In this document: in pieces, positions 25,144 to 35,049 of the stretch
Layout of the letters: each line of letters opens with the position of its first letter
Position numbering within the stretch: position 1 is the stretch's first letter
Notes under the pieces: generated by a model
What the model saw: the letters and a program-made list of their open reading frames with translations, nothing else
What the model was told of the DNA's origin: nothing
The model's database searches: none
NCBI GenBank assembly: GCA_021800795.1
Contig: JAJYYO010000026.1
Location: forward strand, 1-52,758
Length of the DNA stretch: 52,758 nucleotides
From: Pseudomonadota bacterium
Lineage (GTDB): Bacteria; Pseudomonadota; Gammaproteobacteria; Burkholderiales; Gallionellaceae
Direction: 5' to 3'
Position numbers and translations under genes: made by a program

Positions 25144-27288
25144 ATGGAGTTTTTGAAAATATTGCCTCTGCGCGGCCCGAATATCTGGACATATCGTCCC
25201 GTGCTTGAGGTGTGGCTGAATATCGGTGCACTCGAAGATTCGCCTTCCAATACCATACCCGGCTTCTACGAAAGACTCACCGACTGGTTGCCGACTCTGG
25301 TCGAACACCGCTGCGGTGTCGGTGAGCGCGGCGGATTTTTGCAGCGTCTGAAAGAGGGCACCTGGCCCGGTCACATACTCGAACACGTCACGATAGAATT
25401 GCAGAATCTGGCCGGCATGCAGAGCGGCTTCGGCAAGGCGCGTGAAACGTCAAAGCGCGGCGTTTACAAGGTGGTGGTGCGTTCGCGCAACGAGGATGTT
25501 TCCCGGGCCGCCTTGACTGACGCCCGCGATCTGATCCTCGCGGCGATGGAGGACAGGGCTTACGATGTTGCAGCCGCCGTTGCGAGGCTGCACGAGATGG
25601 TCGATGCGCTTTGTCTGGGGCCCAGCACCGCGTGTATCGTGGATGCGGCAACCGACAGGGGCATTCCGTCGATACGACTGACCGAAGGCAATCTGGTGCA
25701 ACTGGGCTATGGGGTCCGTCAGCACCGCATCTGGACTGCGGAGACCGACCAGACCAGCGCGATTGCCGAGAGCATTTCCAGAGATAAAGACCTCACCAAA
25801 ACTTTGCTGCAAGCCTGCGGCGTTCCCGTGCCCGAGGGTCGTATCGTCGACAGTCCGGCTGACGCCTGGCAGGCCGCCGGAGATATCGGCTTGCCGGTGG
25901 TCGTCAAGCCTACGGACGGCAATCACGGGCGCGGCGTTTCGACCGAACTGATGACGCGCGACGAGGTGGAGGCGGCATTCAAGCTGGCCGACAACGAAGG
26001 CAGCGAAGTCATCGTCGAACGCTATGTGCGCGGCCATGAACACCGGCTGCTGGTGGTAGGCGGACGCCTGGCGGCGGCGGCACGCGGCGAATCGGTGTTT
26101 TTGCTGGCGGATGGCAGTTCATCTGTCAGCCGACTGATCGATGAGCAGATCAACACCGATCCGCGTCGCGGCGAGGCCGAAGAATTCCCTCTGGATGCCA
26201 TCAAAGTTGACGACAACCCTGCTGTCCGTTTCGAACTTGAGCGACAGGGCTACACGGCGGACTCGGTGCCGCCCCGGGACGCCAAGGTGCTGATCCAGCG
26301 CAACGGCAATGTCGCGATCGATGTCACCGATCTGGTGCATCCGGACGTGGCGGCGACAGCTGCGCTCGCCGCGCGCATTGTGGGGCTGGACATCGCTGGG
26401 ATTGATCTGGTGGCTGAGGATATTTCACGCCCTTTGGCTGAACAGGGCGGCGCCATCGTCGAAATCAATGCGGGTCCCGGCCTGCTCATGCATTTGAAAC
26501 CCGCTATTGGCGAGCCGCGCCCGGTGGGGCGCGCCATCGTCGACAGCCTGTTTGTTGCGGGTGAGAGCGGTCGCATCCCGGTAATCGGCATATGCGGCAC
26601 GCATGGCATGTCACAGGTTGCGCGCATCCTGGCCAGATTGTTGAAGCTGGCCGGTTTTTTTGTCGGCACGGCCAGCAGCGAAGGACTGTTTTTTGACAAG
26701 CGGCTGGTGGACAAGCGGGATTGCGCGACCTGGTCTGCCGCCCAGAAAGTATTGCTCAACCGCTCGGTGAATGCGGCGGTCATCGAAAATCCCCTTAATA
26801 CTATCTTGTCCGAGGGGTTAGGCTACGATCGCTGCCAGATCGGCATCGTCACCAACCTGGAACCCGCTCGCCATTTCGGCGAATATTACATCGGATCCGA
26901 TGAGCAGGTATGCAATGTGCTGCGCACTCAGGTTGATGTGGTGCTGTCAGACGGGGTTGCCGTACTCAATGGCGCCGATCCGCTGGTCGCCGATCTGGCC
27001 CGTTATAGCGATGGTGAAGTGATGTACTTTGCAGCGCATGGCGAATTGCCGGTCGTCACGTCTCACTTGGAAAAAGGCGGACGTGCTGTACTGGTGCGCA
27101 ACGGAAAACTGGTGCTTTGCAAGGGGAGTGGTGAAATCGAGTTGCTCAGCCTGGCAACAGCCTATATGAATGACCGCCCGTTGCAGCTTGAAAGCATGCT
27201 GGCGGCGGTTGCAGCAGCCTGGTCTATGGGCATCTCGCTCGATCTGCTGCGTGCCGGCATTGTGAGCTTTGAAGTGGCTGCTGCTTAG
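25144..27288 (+). CDS. Cyanophycin synthetase-like protein CphA', degenerate and C-terminally short
   Basis: 714 residues from the ATG at 25144, with AGGAAGG just upstream; the longer frame from 25090 has no family support. The N-terminal domain and ATP-grasp domain are well kept (VVVKPTDGNHGRGV, EINAGPG). The Mur-ligase P-loop, however, is GTHGMSQ (485-491) against GTNGKTT in CphA: the essential Lys is Met489. The protein also ends where the Mur-ligase C-terminal lobe would begin. It could therefore catalyse at most the ATP-grasp half-reaction, addition of Asp in cyanophycin synthesis, or serve as partner of CphA. Such cphA' genes upstream of cphA are known in betaproteobacteria. The spacing to cphA is 27 nt. 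Confidence 0.9.
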   Translation: MEFLKILPLRGPNIWTYRPVLEVWLNIGALEDSPSNTIPGFYERLTDWLPTLVEHRCGVGERGGFLQRLKEGTWPGHILEHVTIELQNLAGMQSGFGKARETSKRGVYKVVVRSRNEDVSRAALTDARDLILAAMEDRAYDVAAAVARLHEMVDALCLGPSTACIVDAATDRGIPSIRLTEGNLVQLGYGVRQHRIWTAETDQTSAIAESISRDKDLTKTLLQACGVPVPEGRIVDSPADAWQAAGDIGLPVVVKPTDGNHGRGVSTELMTRDEVEAAFKLADNEGSEVIVERYVRGHEHRLLVVGGRLAAAARGESVFLLADGSSSVSRLIDEQINTDPRRGEAEEFPLDAIKVDDNPAVRFELERQGYTADSVPPRDAKVLIQRNGNVAIDVTDLVHPDVAATAALAARIVGLDIAGIDLVAEDISRPLAEQGGAIVEINAGPGLLMHLKPAIGEPRPVGRAIVDSLFVAGESGRIPVIGICGTHGMSQVARILARLLKLAGFFVGTASSEGLFFDKRLVDKRDCATWSAAQKVLLNRSVNAAVIENPLNTILSEGLGYDRCQIGIVTNLEPARHFGEYYIGSDEQVCNVLRTQVDVVLSDGVAVLNGADPLVADLARYSDGEVMYFAAHGELPVVTSHLEKGGRAVLVRNGKLVLCKGSGEIELLSLATAYMNDRPLQLESMLAAVAAAWSMGISLDLLRAGIVSFEVAAA

Positions 27289-27315
27289 AACCCATAAATA
27301 CAAGGAAGTTTTTAA

Positions 27316-29889
27316 ATGGAAGTGTCACGCATACGCGCGCTGCGCGGACCTAATCTCTGGAGCCGGCACACTGCCATCGAAGCCATCGTGTCGTGTTCCG
27401 AATCGGAGCTCGATATTGCGAAATTTGCCGGTTTCGAGGCGCGCTTGCGCGCGCGCTTTCCGGAAATCGGCAGGCTGCAACTGCCAGGGCACACCGAAGC
27501 GGTCACGATGGCGCATATTCTGGAGGTCGCAGCGCTGTCCCTGCAATCGAATGCAGGATGTCCTGTCAGCTTCAGTCGCACGGCAGCAACGATGGAGCAT
27601 GGCGTGTATCAGGTGGTATTTGAGTACAGCGAAGAGGCGGTAGGCAGGCTGGCATTTCAATTGGCCAGAACGCTGTGCGCATCGGCCATGGAAGATACGC
27701 CCTTTGATCTTGCAGCAGCCCTGCATGAGTTGCGCGAACAGGATGAGGATGTAAGACTGGGGCCCAGCACGGGTGCCATCGTCGAAGCGGCTGTCAGGCG
27801 CGGCATCCCTTATCGCCGCCTGACGAAAGGCAGTCTGGTGCAGTTCGGCTGGGGCAGCAAACAGCGGCGTATTCAGGCCGCCGAAACCGACAGGAGCAGC
27901 GCGATAGGCGAGGCCATCGCACAGGACAAGGAATTAACCAAGAAACTGCTCATTGCTGCCGGTGTGCCGGTGCCGCAGGGCAGGCCGGTGAGCGACGCCG
28001 AGGACGCCTGGGCTGCGATGTGCGAAATCGCAGGCCCGGTCGTCGTCAAGCCGCTGGATGGCAATCAGGGCAAGGGTGTGACGGTGAATATCGTAACACG
28101 CGAACATCTGAACATCGCGTATGCTGCCGCAGCAGAAATCAGTTCGGAAGTGTTGGTGGAACGGTTTATTCCCGGCAGCGATTTTCGCATGCTGGTGGTG
28201 GGCTCCCAGCTCGTTGCGGCCGCACGCCGCGAACCCCCGCAGGTGATCGGTGACGGCGTGCATACCGTGCGCGAACTGGTCGAACGGGTGAACAGTGATC
28301 CCCGACGCGGCGAGGGACATGCGACCTCGTTGACCAAAATGCGCATCGACACCATTGCGCTGGCCCGCCTTGAAGTGCAGGGCTATACGGCAGACTCGGT
28401 GCCGGACAAGGGGCGCTGCGTGGTGCTGCGCAACAATGCCAATCTGAGTACCGGAGGGACGGCTACCGATGTCACCGAGGATGTGCATCCGGATATAGCG
28501 GCCAGCGCGGTCGCCGCAGCGCAAATGGTGGGGCTGGATATCTGCGGTGTGGACGTGGTGTGTGACTCGGTGTTGCGGCCTCTGGAAGAGCAGGATGGCG
28601 GGGTGGTCGAAGTCAATGCGGCGCCCGGTTTGCGCATGCACTTGCAGCCCTCGTTCGGCAAGGGACGTGCGGTGGGAAAAGCCATCGTATCGTCCATGTT
28701 TGGCTATGGCGATGACGGCCGCATCCCGCTGGTGGCGGTAGCGGGCACCAATGGAAAGACCACCACGGTGCGTCTGATTGCGCATATTCTGACCTGTCTG
28801 GGGCTGCGCGTCGGCATGACCAATTCGGACGGTGTGTACATAGAGGGGCGGCGCATCGATACCGGGGATTGCAGCGGCCCCAAGAGTGCACGCAATGTGC
28901 TGCTTCACCCCGATGTGGATGCGGCCGTTTTCGAGACCGCGCGCGGCGGCGTATTGCGGGAAGGACTGGCCTTCGATCGCTGCAATGTGGCGGTGGTGAC
29001 CAACATCGGCATGGGCGATCATCTGGGTCTGAATTTCATCAGCACGGTGGAAGACCTGAGCGTGGTCAAACGGGTGGTGGTGCAGAATGTCGCAAACGAC
29101 GGCGTCGCGGTGCTCAACGCGGCGGATCCGATGGTAGCAGCCATGGCGGATATGTGCCCGGGTTCGGTCACATTTTTTGCCGTGGATATTCATCATCCCG
29201 TGATGGCGGCGCATCGCGCTCAAGGGCGGCGGGTGGTGTATGTCGAAGACGGTCAGATTGTGGCATGCGAGAAAAAGCGTCAACTGCGCATCCCGTTGAG
29301 TCAGATTCCGATCACCCGCAACGGCACGATAGGTTTTCAGATCGAAAATGCGATGGCCGTGGTTGCCGCTGCCTGGGCGCTCGATGTGGACTGGGAGACC
29401 ATCTGTCGCGGGCTGGCCAGCTTCGTCAATGACGCCGCAACCGCACCCGGTCGCTTCAATTACTTCGATTACCGTGGGGCTGCCGTCATCGCGGATTACG
29501 GGCATAACCCCGATGCGATACAGGCGCTGATTCCTGCCATCGAAAGCATTCCAGCAAAAAAACGTCTGGTGGTGATCAGCGGTGCGGGTGACAGACGGGA
29601 TGAAGACATCCGCCGACAGACCGAAATGCTGGGGGACGCGTTTGACGAGGTGATTCTGTATCAGGATCAGTGTCAGCGCGGACGTGCGGATGGCGAGGTG
29701 TTGGGCCTGTTAAGACAAGGCCTGGCACATGCCGGACGCGCAAAAAAGATGGATGAAATCAACGGTGAACTCCTGGCCATAGACACGGCGCTGTCGCGCC
29801 TGATGCCGGGAGATGTATGTCTGATCCTGATCGACCAGGTGGACGAAGCGCTGGCGCATATCGCGCAGAGGATAGCCGAAGCCGCATGA
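27316..29889 (+). CDS. cphA: Cyanophycin synthetase
   Basis: 857 residues, full length for CphA. Order of domains: N-terminal domain, ATP-grasp (VVVKPLDGNQGKGV; EVNAAPGLRMH), and Mur-ligase-like domain with an intact P-loop AGTNGKTTT (Lys481) and C-terminal lobe (ADYGHNPDAI; ISGAGDRRDEDIR). It polymerises aspartate and arginine into multi-L-arginyl-poly-L-aspartate granules, a nitrogen, carbon and energy store in the cytoplasm. AAGGAAG lies upstream of the ATG. The TGA stop overlaps the start of the downstream methyltransferase gene (ATGA). No cyanophycinase gene is seen in the window. Confidence 0.96.
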   Translation: MEVSRIRALRGPNLWSRHTAIEAIVSCSESELDIAKFAGFEARLRARFPEIGRLQLPGHTEAVTMAHILEVAALSLQSNAGCPVSFSRTAATMEHGVYQVVFEYSEEAVGRLAFQLARTLCASAMEDTPFDLAAALHELREQDEDVRLGPSTGAIVEAAVRRGIPYRRLTKGSLVQFGWGSKQRRIQAAETDRSSAIGEAIAQDKELTKKLLIAAGVPVPQGRPVSDAEDAWAAMCEIAGPVVVKPLDGNQGKGVTVNIVTREHLNIAYAAAAEISSEVLVERFIPGSDFRMLVVGSQLVAAARREPPQVIGDGVHTVRELVERVNSDPRRGEGHATSLTKMRIDTIALARLEVQGYTADSVPDKGRCVVLRNNANLSTGGTATDVTEDVHPDIAASAVAAAQMVGLDICGVDVVCDSVLRPLEEQDGGVVEVNAAPGLRMHLQPSFGKGRAVGKAIVSSMFGYGDDGRIPLVAVAGTNGKTTTVRLIAHILTCLGLRVGMTNSDGVYIEGRRIDTGDCSGPKSARNVLLHPDVDAAVFETARGGVLREGLAFDRCNVAVVTNIGMGDHLGLNFISTVEDLSVVKRVVVQNVANDGVAVLNAADPMVAAMADMCPGSVTFFAVDIHHPVMAAHRAQGRRVVYVEDGQIVACEKKRQLRIPLSQIPITRNGTIGFQIENAMAVVAAAWALDVDWETICRGLASFVNDAATAPGRFNYFDYRGAAVIADYGHNPDAIQALIPAIESIPAKKRLVVISGAGDRRDEDIRRQTEMLGDAFDEVILYQDQCQRGRADGEVLGLLRQGLAHAGRAKKMDEINGELLAIDTALSRLMPGDVCLILIDQVDEALAHIAQRIAEAA

Positions 29890-30674
29890 AACTGATTCAG
29901 TCGAGGGACAACCCGTTTTATAAGGAACTCACGAAGCTGGCAGGATCGGCACGTCAGCGCAGCAAGGCTGGGCAGACCCTGCTCGATGGCGCGCATCTGC
30001 TCTCGGCTTATCTGGATGCGGGCCGCAAACCGCTGCATATATTGCTGACTGCGGCGGCATTGCAAAAGGGTGAAATCACGGCCTTGCTGACGCGGATAAG
30101 AGATGTGCCGCTCACTCAACTGGACGACAGGCTGTTCGCGGAACTGTCTGTGCTGAAAACCACGACAGGCATACTCGCGCTGATAGAGGTGCCGCAACCC
30201 GCCGTTTCGGCCTGCCGCTTCGCCTTGCTGCTGGAAGACATTCAGGATCCGGGCAATCTGGGTTCGATGTTGCGCTCAAGCGCGGCGGCCGGTTGTGACG
30301 CGGTGTTTCTGTCGGAAGGATGTGCAGATGCCTGGTCGCCTAAAGTATTGAGAGCCGCGATGGGCGGTCATTTTTGTCTCAACATTCATGAGCGACAGGA
30401 TTTGCCCGGTGTGGCCGGAAATTTCCCCGGCATGCTGCTGGCGACCAGTCTGCAAGCTGCGCGCAGCCTGTATGATTGCGATCTGTCCGGCAATCTCGCT
30501 TTCATGATAGGCAATGAAGGGGCAGGATTGTCAAATGCGTTGCTGTCGCATGCCACGCATCCTGTCGCCATCCCCATGCCGGGTGCTGTCGAATCACTGA
30601 ATGCCGCCTCGGCGGCAGCGGTTTGCCTGTTTGAAGCCGTGCGTCAGCGTCTGGCGCTGACGACTAAAACCTGA
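29886..30674 (+). CDS. TrmH/SpoU-family RNA 2'-O-methyltransferase
   Basis: 262 residues, start ATG at 29886 overlapping the cphA stop (ATGA); the longer frame from 29817 lies within cphA. SPOUT signature motifs are present: motif 1 LEDIQDPGNLGSMLRSSAAAG, motif 2 FMIGNEGAGLS and motif 3 IPMPGAVESLNAASAAAV, which forms the trefoil knot binding S-adenosylmethionine. It should methylate a ribose in rRNA or tRNA; the target cannot be read from sequence. The neighbouring order cphA-methyltransferase is a genomic association without an obvious metabolic link. Confidence 0.9.
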   Translation: MKLIQSRDNPFYKELTKLAGSARQRSKAGQTLLDGAHLLSAYLDAGRKPLHILLTAAALQKGEITALLTRIRDVPLTQLDDRLFAELSVLKTTTGILALIEVPQPAVSACRFALLLEDIQDPGNLGSMLRSSAAAGCDAVFLSEGCADAWSPKVLRAAMGGHFCLNIHERQDLPGVAGNFPGMLLATSLQAARSLYDCDLSGNLAFMIGNEGAGLSNALLSHATHPVAIPMPGAVESLNAASAAAVCLFEAVRQRLALTTKT

Positions 30675-30818
30675 TTTGTCCACGCGGCAGTGACTGTCTA
30701 TGCTTACAGGAAGATCGGCATGAAATTTTCGATGGATGACCAGGAGCTGCCGGAGACCCGGGTACCTTGATTGGTGACACCAGGCAGCACCCGGTTGTTG
30801 CACATCTAACTTGAATCC

Positions 30819-30854
30819 GAGGGAGACGCAAGCCGTCCCCCTCTGTTGTTTTTT
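30819..30854 (+). terminator. Rho-independent terminator after the cphA operon
   Basis: GAGGGAGACG (30819-30828) pairs with CGTCCCCCTC (30834-30843) with one mismatch around a short loop. TGTTGTTTTTT follows. It lies 145 nt after the methyltransferase stop and just before the 3' end of the convergent BON gene. Confidence 0.7.
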
Positions 30855-30857
30855 ACC

Positions 30858-31133
30858 TCAGTCCTTGGGATACATTTCGTTAATGACGTATTTCACACCA
30901 GGGGTTTTTTCGGCAGCTACCGCAGCCTTGAAAAGTTGTTGCCCGTTATCAGGGTGACCGGCCAGCGTAATTGTGCCGTCTTTATTGGATACATCAATTT
31001 GAACTCCATTCAGTGCAGGTTCGGCAGCAAGCGCTGCTTTCACCTTTTCCACGAGCGGGTCTGTTTCCGCATGTGCGATGATAGATGTGCCGAGCGCCAG
31101 AGCAAACACTACATTCAATGCAATCTTTTTCAT
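30858..31133 (-). CDS. BON-domain periplasmic protein
   Basis: 91 residues. An N-terminal signal peptide with cleavage after AHA (about residue 22) is followed by a single BON domain (VQIDVSNKDGTITLAGHPDN...GVKYVINEM). BON domains bind membranes or lipids, and the OsmY relatives are induced by osmotic or envelope stress. Length is normal for a one-domain member. It is monocistronic, on the strand opposite to both neighbours. Confidence 0.88.
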   Translation of the reverse strand: MKKIALNVVFALALGTSIIAHAETDPLVEKVKAALAAEPALNGVQIDVSNKDGTITLAGHPDNGQQLFKAAVAAEKTPGVKYVINEMYPKD

Positions 31134-31425
31134 TTAAATTCCTTTAATTAAATTCGCTGAACAGTTCGAATGAAAATTTCTCGAACCTCTTGAAACAATA
31201 CAACCCAAATTTTCTGTTTCTGCCGATACCTTAACCATCTGGGTTGATTTTGTCATTGTATGTTTTTATTGTTAAACAATTATTAAAATGATTTTGCCGG
31301 CAGGCTGATGGGGAAATGCTCGATTATCTCTCCCTGCACACACTTACAGTTGAAATTTTCAATTAAGTATCCCTTGCAAAGCCGAGGACTGTATGTGGCT
31401 AATTTTGACCATGAAACACAGAGGG

Positions 31426-31452
31426 TAATAAGGTCTAAAACTCTGCCGATAA
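31426..31452 (+). promoter_or_regulatory. Sigma-28 (FliA)-type promoter of the chemoreceptor gene
   Basis: TAAT at 31426-31429, a 15-nt spacer and GCCGATAA at 31445-31452 match the flagellar/chemotaxis consensus TAAA-N15-GCCGATAA with one difference. The chemoreceptor ATG is 80 nt downstream. The remaining gene-free stretch 31134-31425 is AT-rich and contains a 7-bp inverted repeat, CAACCCA (31201-31207) and TGGGTTG (31240-31246), of unknown role. Confidence 0.72.
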
Positions 31453-31533
31453 TGTAATTATTAAACGATACGCAATTTTTTCCGGGTACAGCCCGGCGTT
31501 ATGACCGGCTCAATCCCTCAAGGAAAACACATC

Positions 31534-33537
31534 ATGCACTCTAATAAAATAAAAATTTCCACCCAACTCACCCTGGTCGGACTTGGCGTATTTACCTTTA
31601 TTCTCATTGCGTTCACCATTCTGGTTTATGTCAAAACAAGTGCCACCATCAGGCAGATTGGGATAGGCGAAATAACGACCGAATCCGGCATGGTGAAAGA
31701 TCAGATAATCACCATGAATGCCACCCTCAAAGACAATGCGGAGCGTTTATCTCAGATTTTCGATGCCATGTTCCCTCAGGGGTTTATTGTTGATCCCAGT
31801 CAAACAGTCAGTGTTAACGGCCATGAGGTGGCTGAAATCAAATCCGGCGGAAAAATACTGAACCTGGATTTTTCCGAAGTGGATCAAATCAAAAACATGT
31901 CGGGTGGCGTAGCTACTATTTTTGTAAGATCCGGGGACGATTTTCTCAGGGTAACCACCTCACTCAAAAAAGAAGACGGCTCACGCGCCCTGGGCACTTT
32001 TCTGGACAAGGAGAGCCCAGCCTACAGAAAGATCATGGCTGGCGACACCTATTTTGGCAAGGCGCACCTGTTTGGCAAAGACTTTATGACCAAATACTCC
32101 CCCATCAAGAACCATGAGGGGCAGGTTGTGGGTATCAGTTTTGTAGGGACAGATTACACCGACGCGTTGAAGCGTTTCAAGGAACAAGTCAAAGCAAACA
32201 AAATCGGCGAAAAAGGCTACGTCTATATATTTGATAATCAGGATGGCAAGAACAAGGGGGACATCATTGTTCATCCTGTAAATGAAGGAAAAAACGTCTT
32301 TGCCGATAAACTGGACGAACACTACAAGCGCATGTCCGAACAGAAGGAAGGGGGCATTGAATATACCAGCCCCCAAGGCTGCAAGATGGCCGCATTTACT
32401 ACAGTCCCGGAATGGAACTGGATCATAGTCGCAGCCGCTGACAGCGATGAATTTAAAGAAGGAGCCATCTCGCTCCGCAACGTATTATTCATAACCAGTC
32501 CTCTGGCACTGTTACTGTCCGGGATGCTTCTGTATGCAGTGGTATCCAGGAAGTTGAAGCCTTTATCCGACATGCTCGCAGACATTGCCAAAGTTGGACA
32601 AGGCGACATGACGGTGCGGTGCAAGTACACCGGGCAGGATGAAATCGGCTCGCTGGGGGGCAGTATCAATGCTATGGCAGGCCAGATTGGAAAACTCATC
32701 GCTGAGGTGTCTGAATCCGTCAACGCAGTTACTGCTGCGGCAGCCAGATTGCTGGTTAACGCAAAGAATGTCGAACATGGCTCAGACCAGCAAAGCGAGG
32801 CTGCTTCCGCAACGGCGGCGGCAGTAGAAGAGTTGGCCGTCAGCATCACTCAGGTCATGGACAACGCCCGCGATACCGAGTCGCTCTCGACGCGAACAAG
32901 CAATTATTCCAAAGAGGGTGAAAAGGTCGTCAACAATGCTTCTGATGAAATACGCAAAATTGCCGATATGGTGGTTCAGTCTTCCGGCACCATCACCGCA
33001 CTTGGTCAAAAATCAAACGAGATTAGCAATATCGTCAATGTCATCAAGGCGATTGCAGAGCAGACCAACCTGCTTGCACTCAATGCAGCCATTGAAGCAG
33101 CACGCGCAGGAGAGCAAGGCCGCGGATTTGCAGTGGTGGCGGACGAAGTCAGGAAGCTGGCTGAACGCACCAGCCAGGCCACCGCAGAAATCGGCGGGAT
33201 GATTGCTGGCATTCAGAAAGATATGGGCGTGGCCGTAACTAGCATGCAATCGGGGAGTGAGCAGGTAGGGCAGGGGGTGCAGTTGGCCGGCCAGGCTGCC
33301 ACAGCACTTTCATCCATTAACGATGCTGCGGGAGAAACGCTGAGCAAAATCAGCGACATTGTCAGTGCAATGAAGGAACAAAGCGCTGCCAGCCAAGAAA
33401 TTGCACAGAATATTGAAAGAATCGCCGGCATGGCAGATCAAAACAGCAGCGCAGTTAAAGACACTACTGCTACCGCAAATCAACTGGAAGCACTGGCCTC
33501 CAGCCTGCGTTCATCCCTGGGTCATTTCAAAATCTAA
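31534..33537 (+). CDS. Methyl-accepting chemotaxis protein with Cache-type sensor
   Basis: 667 residues from the ATG at 31534, supported by AAGGA about 10 nt upstream; the ATG at 31501 lacks this. A first membrane helix (about 10-32), a periplasmic sensor of the Cache_3/Cache_2 type (contains [20 protein letters not shown]), a second helix (about 315-340), a HAMP domain ([20 protein letters not shown]) and a cytoplasmic signalling domain follow. The hairpin tip [20 protein letters not shown] binds CheA and CheW. The ligand is unknown. Control by a flagellar sigma factor fits a motile cell. Confidence 0.93.
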   Translation: MHSNKIKISTQLTLVGLGVFTFILIAFTILVYVKTSATIRQIGIGEITTESGMVKDQIITMNATLKDNAERLSQIFDAMFPQGFIVDPSQTVSVNGHEVAEIKSGGKILNLDFSEVDQIKNMSGGVATIFVRSGDDFLRVTTSLKKEDGSRALGTFLDKESPAYRKIMAGDTYFGKAHLFGKDFMTKYSPIKNHEGQVVGISFVGTDYTDALKRFKEQVKANKIGEKGYVYIFDNQDGKNKGDIIVHPVNEGKNVFADKLDEHYKRMSEQKEGGIEYTSPQGCKMAAFTTVPEWNWIIVAAADSDEFKEGAISLRNVLFITSPLALLLSGMLLYAVVSRKLKPLSDMLADIAKVGQGDMTVRCKYTGQDEIGSLGGSINAMAGQIGKLIAEVSESVNAVTAAAARLLVNAKNVEHGSDQQSEAASATAAAVEELAVSITQVMDNARDTESLSTRTSNYSKEGEKVVNNASDEIRKIADMVVQSSGTITALGQKSNEISNIVNVIKAIAEQTNLLALNAAIEAARAGEQGRGFAVVADEVRKLAERTSQATAEIGGMIAGIQKDMGVAVTSMQSGSEQVGQGVQLAGQAATALSSINDAAGETLSKISDIVSAMKEQSAASQEIAQNIERIAGMADQNSSAVKDTTATANQLEALASSLRSSLGHFKI

Positions 33538-33587
33538 GACAATAGTCAGTCCGGCACTTTACTATGGAGTGACGCACCTTGGGTCAC

Positions 33588-33614
33588 TTGCGTTTTAAGC
33601 ATTGCGCGTATAAT
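33588..33614 (+). promoter_or_regulatory. Sigma-70 promoter candidate of the helicase gene
   Basis: TTGCGT at 33588-33593 and a perfect TATAAT at 33609-33614 with a short 15-bp spacer. The -10 element is framed by TGCGC and GCGCA (an inverted repeat around 33603-33619), which could bind a regulator. The helicase start is about 50 nt downstream. Confidence 0.55.
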
Positions 33615-33662
33615 GCGCAGCTTATGCCGCCTGTCACCGATTACCGTTAAAGAGATCGCACA

Positions 33663-35030
33663 TTGAATAATTTTGCAGATTTGAATCTGGCGCCCGAAAT
33701 CCTCAGGGCGCTCACCGAATCCGGTTATACCACTCCCACCCCGATACAGGCGCAGGCCATTCCGCTGGTGCTGGAAGGTTGCGATTTGATGGCCGGCGCG
33801 CAAACGGGAACCGGCAAGACGGCGGCCTTTGCGCTGCCGATGCTGCAAAAATTGCTGCCATACGCCAGTTCCAGCCCGTCTCCTGCCCGCCACGTGGTGC
33901 GTGCGCTGATACTGGTTCCTACCCGCGAACTGGCAGTTCAGGTGGAAGAGAGCGTCAAGTCCTACGCAAAACACAGCCATTTGCGCTCCCTGGTGGTGTT
34001 TGGCGGGGTGGACATCAAGACACAGACGCCCCATTTGAGAGCCGGCGTGGAGATACTGGTGGCAACGCCCGGCCGTTTGCTGGATCACATTGAACAGAAG
34101 ACGGTGCAACTGAATCAGGTGCAAATGCTGGTGCTCGATGAAGCGGATCGCATGCTGGATATGGGCTTCATGCCGGACTTGAAGCGCATTCTGGCACTGC
34201 TGCCCAAACAGCGGCAAAATCTCATGTTTTCAGCAACTTTTTCCAATGAAATCAAGAAATTATCCGCTGAATTTCTGGTAAATCCCAAGCTCATCGAAGT
34301 CGCGCGCAGCAATGCTACCTCGGAAAATGTCACACAAAAAGTGTATATGGTAGGCTCCGCCGACAAACATGCACTGCTGGCTAGCTTGCTGCGCGGCAGC
34401 GATGCAACGCAAGCCCTGGTGTTTACCAAAACCAAGCTGACCGCCAGCCGAATCGCCCGTCAGTTGCAGCGCGAGGGATTTTCTGCCGATGCGATTCATG
34501 GCGACAAGAGCCAGATGGAACGCATGCAGGCGCTGGACGCATTCAAGCAAGGCAGGATTTCCGTACTGATCGCCACCGATGTGGCCGCCCGTGGTCTGGA
34601 TATAGACCAGTTGCCGGTCGTTATCAACTATGAAATCCCCAGTGCAGCGGAAGATTACGTGCATCGCATAGGCCGTACCGGTCGCGCCGGCGCATTCGGC
34701 ATTGCCATTTCGCTGGTCTCGCCGGAAGAGGAAAAGTATCTGGTTGAAATCGAAAAGCTGATCAAGTGCCAGATTCAACGGGTAGCACCGCCAGCAATCG
34801 AACGGGCGGTTCAGCCTGAACATCGCGCAGAACATCACGTGCGCATTCGCGCGCCGCACAAACCCGTTACGAAAAATCCCGTGCAGGATGCCTGGTTCAA
34901 CAAGCCTTATGAACCATCCGTCAGCACGAAGGTGAATGAGCCTGTCACCATGCAAATCAGCAAACCCGCCAGTCAGATTCCGGCGTTATTCATGCGCAGG
35001 AAGGCCGTTCAGCCTGATATGGAAGATTGA
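33663..35030 (+). CDS. rhlE: DEAD-box RNA helicase, RhlE type
   Basis: 455 residues. Q motif (GYTTPTPIQAQAIP), motif I AQTGTGKT, PTREL, motif II DEAD in VLDEADRMLDMGF, motif III SAT, and motif VI HRIGRTGRAG are all present. The C-terminal tail of about 90 residues is basic and proline-rich, as in RhlE. ATP-dependent unwinding of RNA in ribosome assembly or mRNA turnover is expected. The start is a TTG at 33663, the only start near the family N-terminus NNFADLNLAPEILRAL; AAAGAGA lies upstream. The patatin gene follows after 19 nt. Confidence 0.93.
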   Translation: MNNFADLNLAPEILRALTESGYTTPTPIQAQAIPLVLEGCDLMAGAQTGTGKTAAFALPMLQKLLPYASSSPSPARHVVRALILVPTRELAVQVEESVKSYAKHSHLRSLVVFGGVDIKTQTPHLRAGVEILVATPGRLLDHIEQKTVQLNQVQMLVLDEADRMLDMGFMPDLKRILALLPKQRQNLMFSATFSNEIKKLSAEFLVNPKLIEVARSNATSENVTQKVYMVGSADKHALLASLLRGSDATQALVFTKTKLTASRIARQLQREGFSADAIHGDKSQMERMQALDAFKQGRISVLIATDVAARGLDIDQLPVVINYEIPSAAEDYVHRIGRTGRAGAFGIAISLVSPEEEKYLVEIEKLIKCQIQRVAPPAIERAVQPEHRAEHHVRIRAPHKPVTKNPVQDAWFNKPYEPSVSTKVNEPVTMQISKPASQIPALFMRRKAVQPDMED

Positions 35031-35049
35031 CAATGCAGAGCGCACGTCC

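Noticed and set aside
27934..29505. 523-codon minus-strand frame
   Set aside because: It is the reverse shadow of cphA, His/Arg-rich with no domain; cphA is certain.
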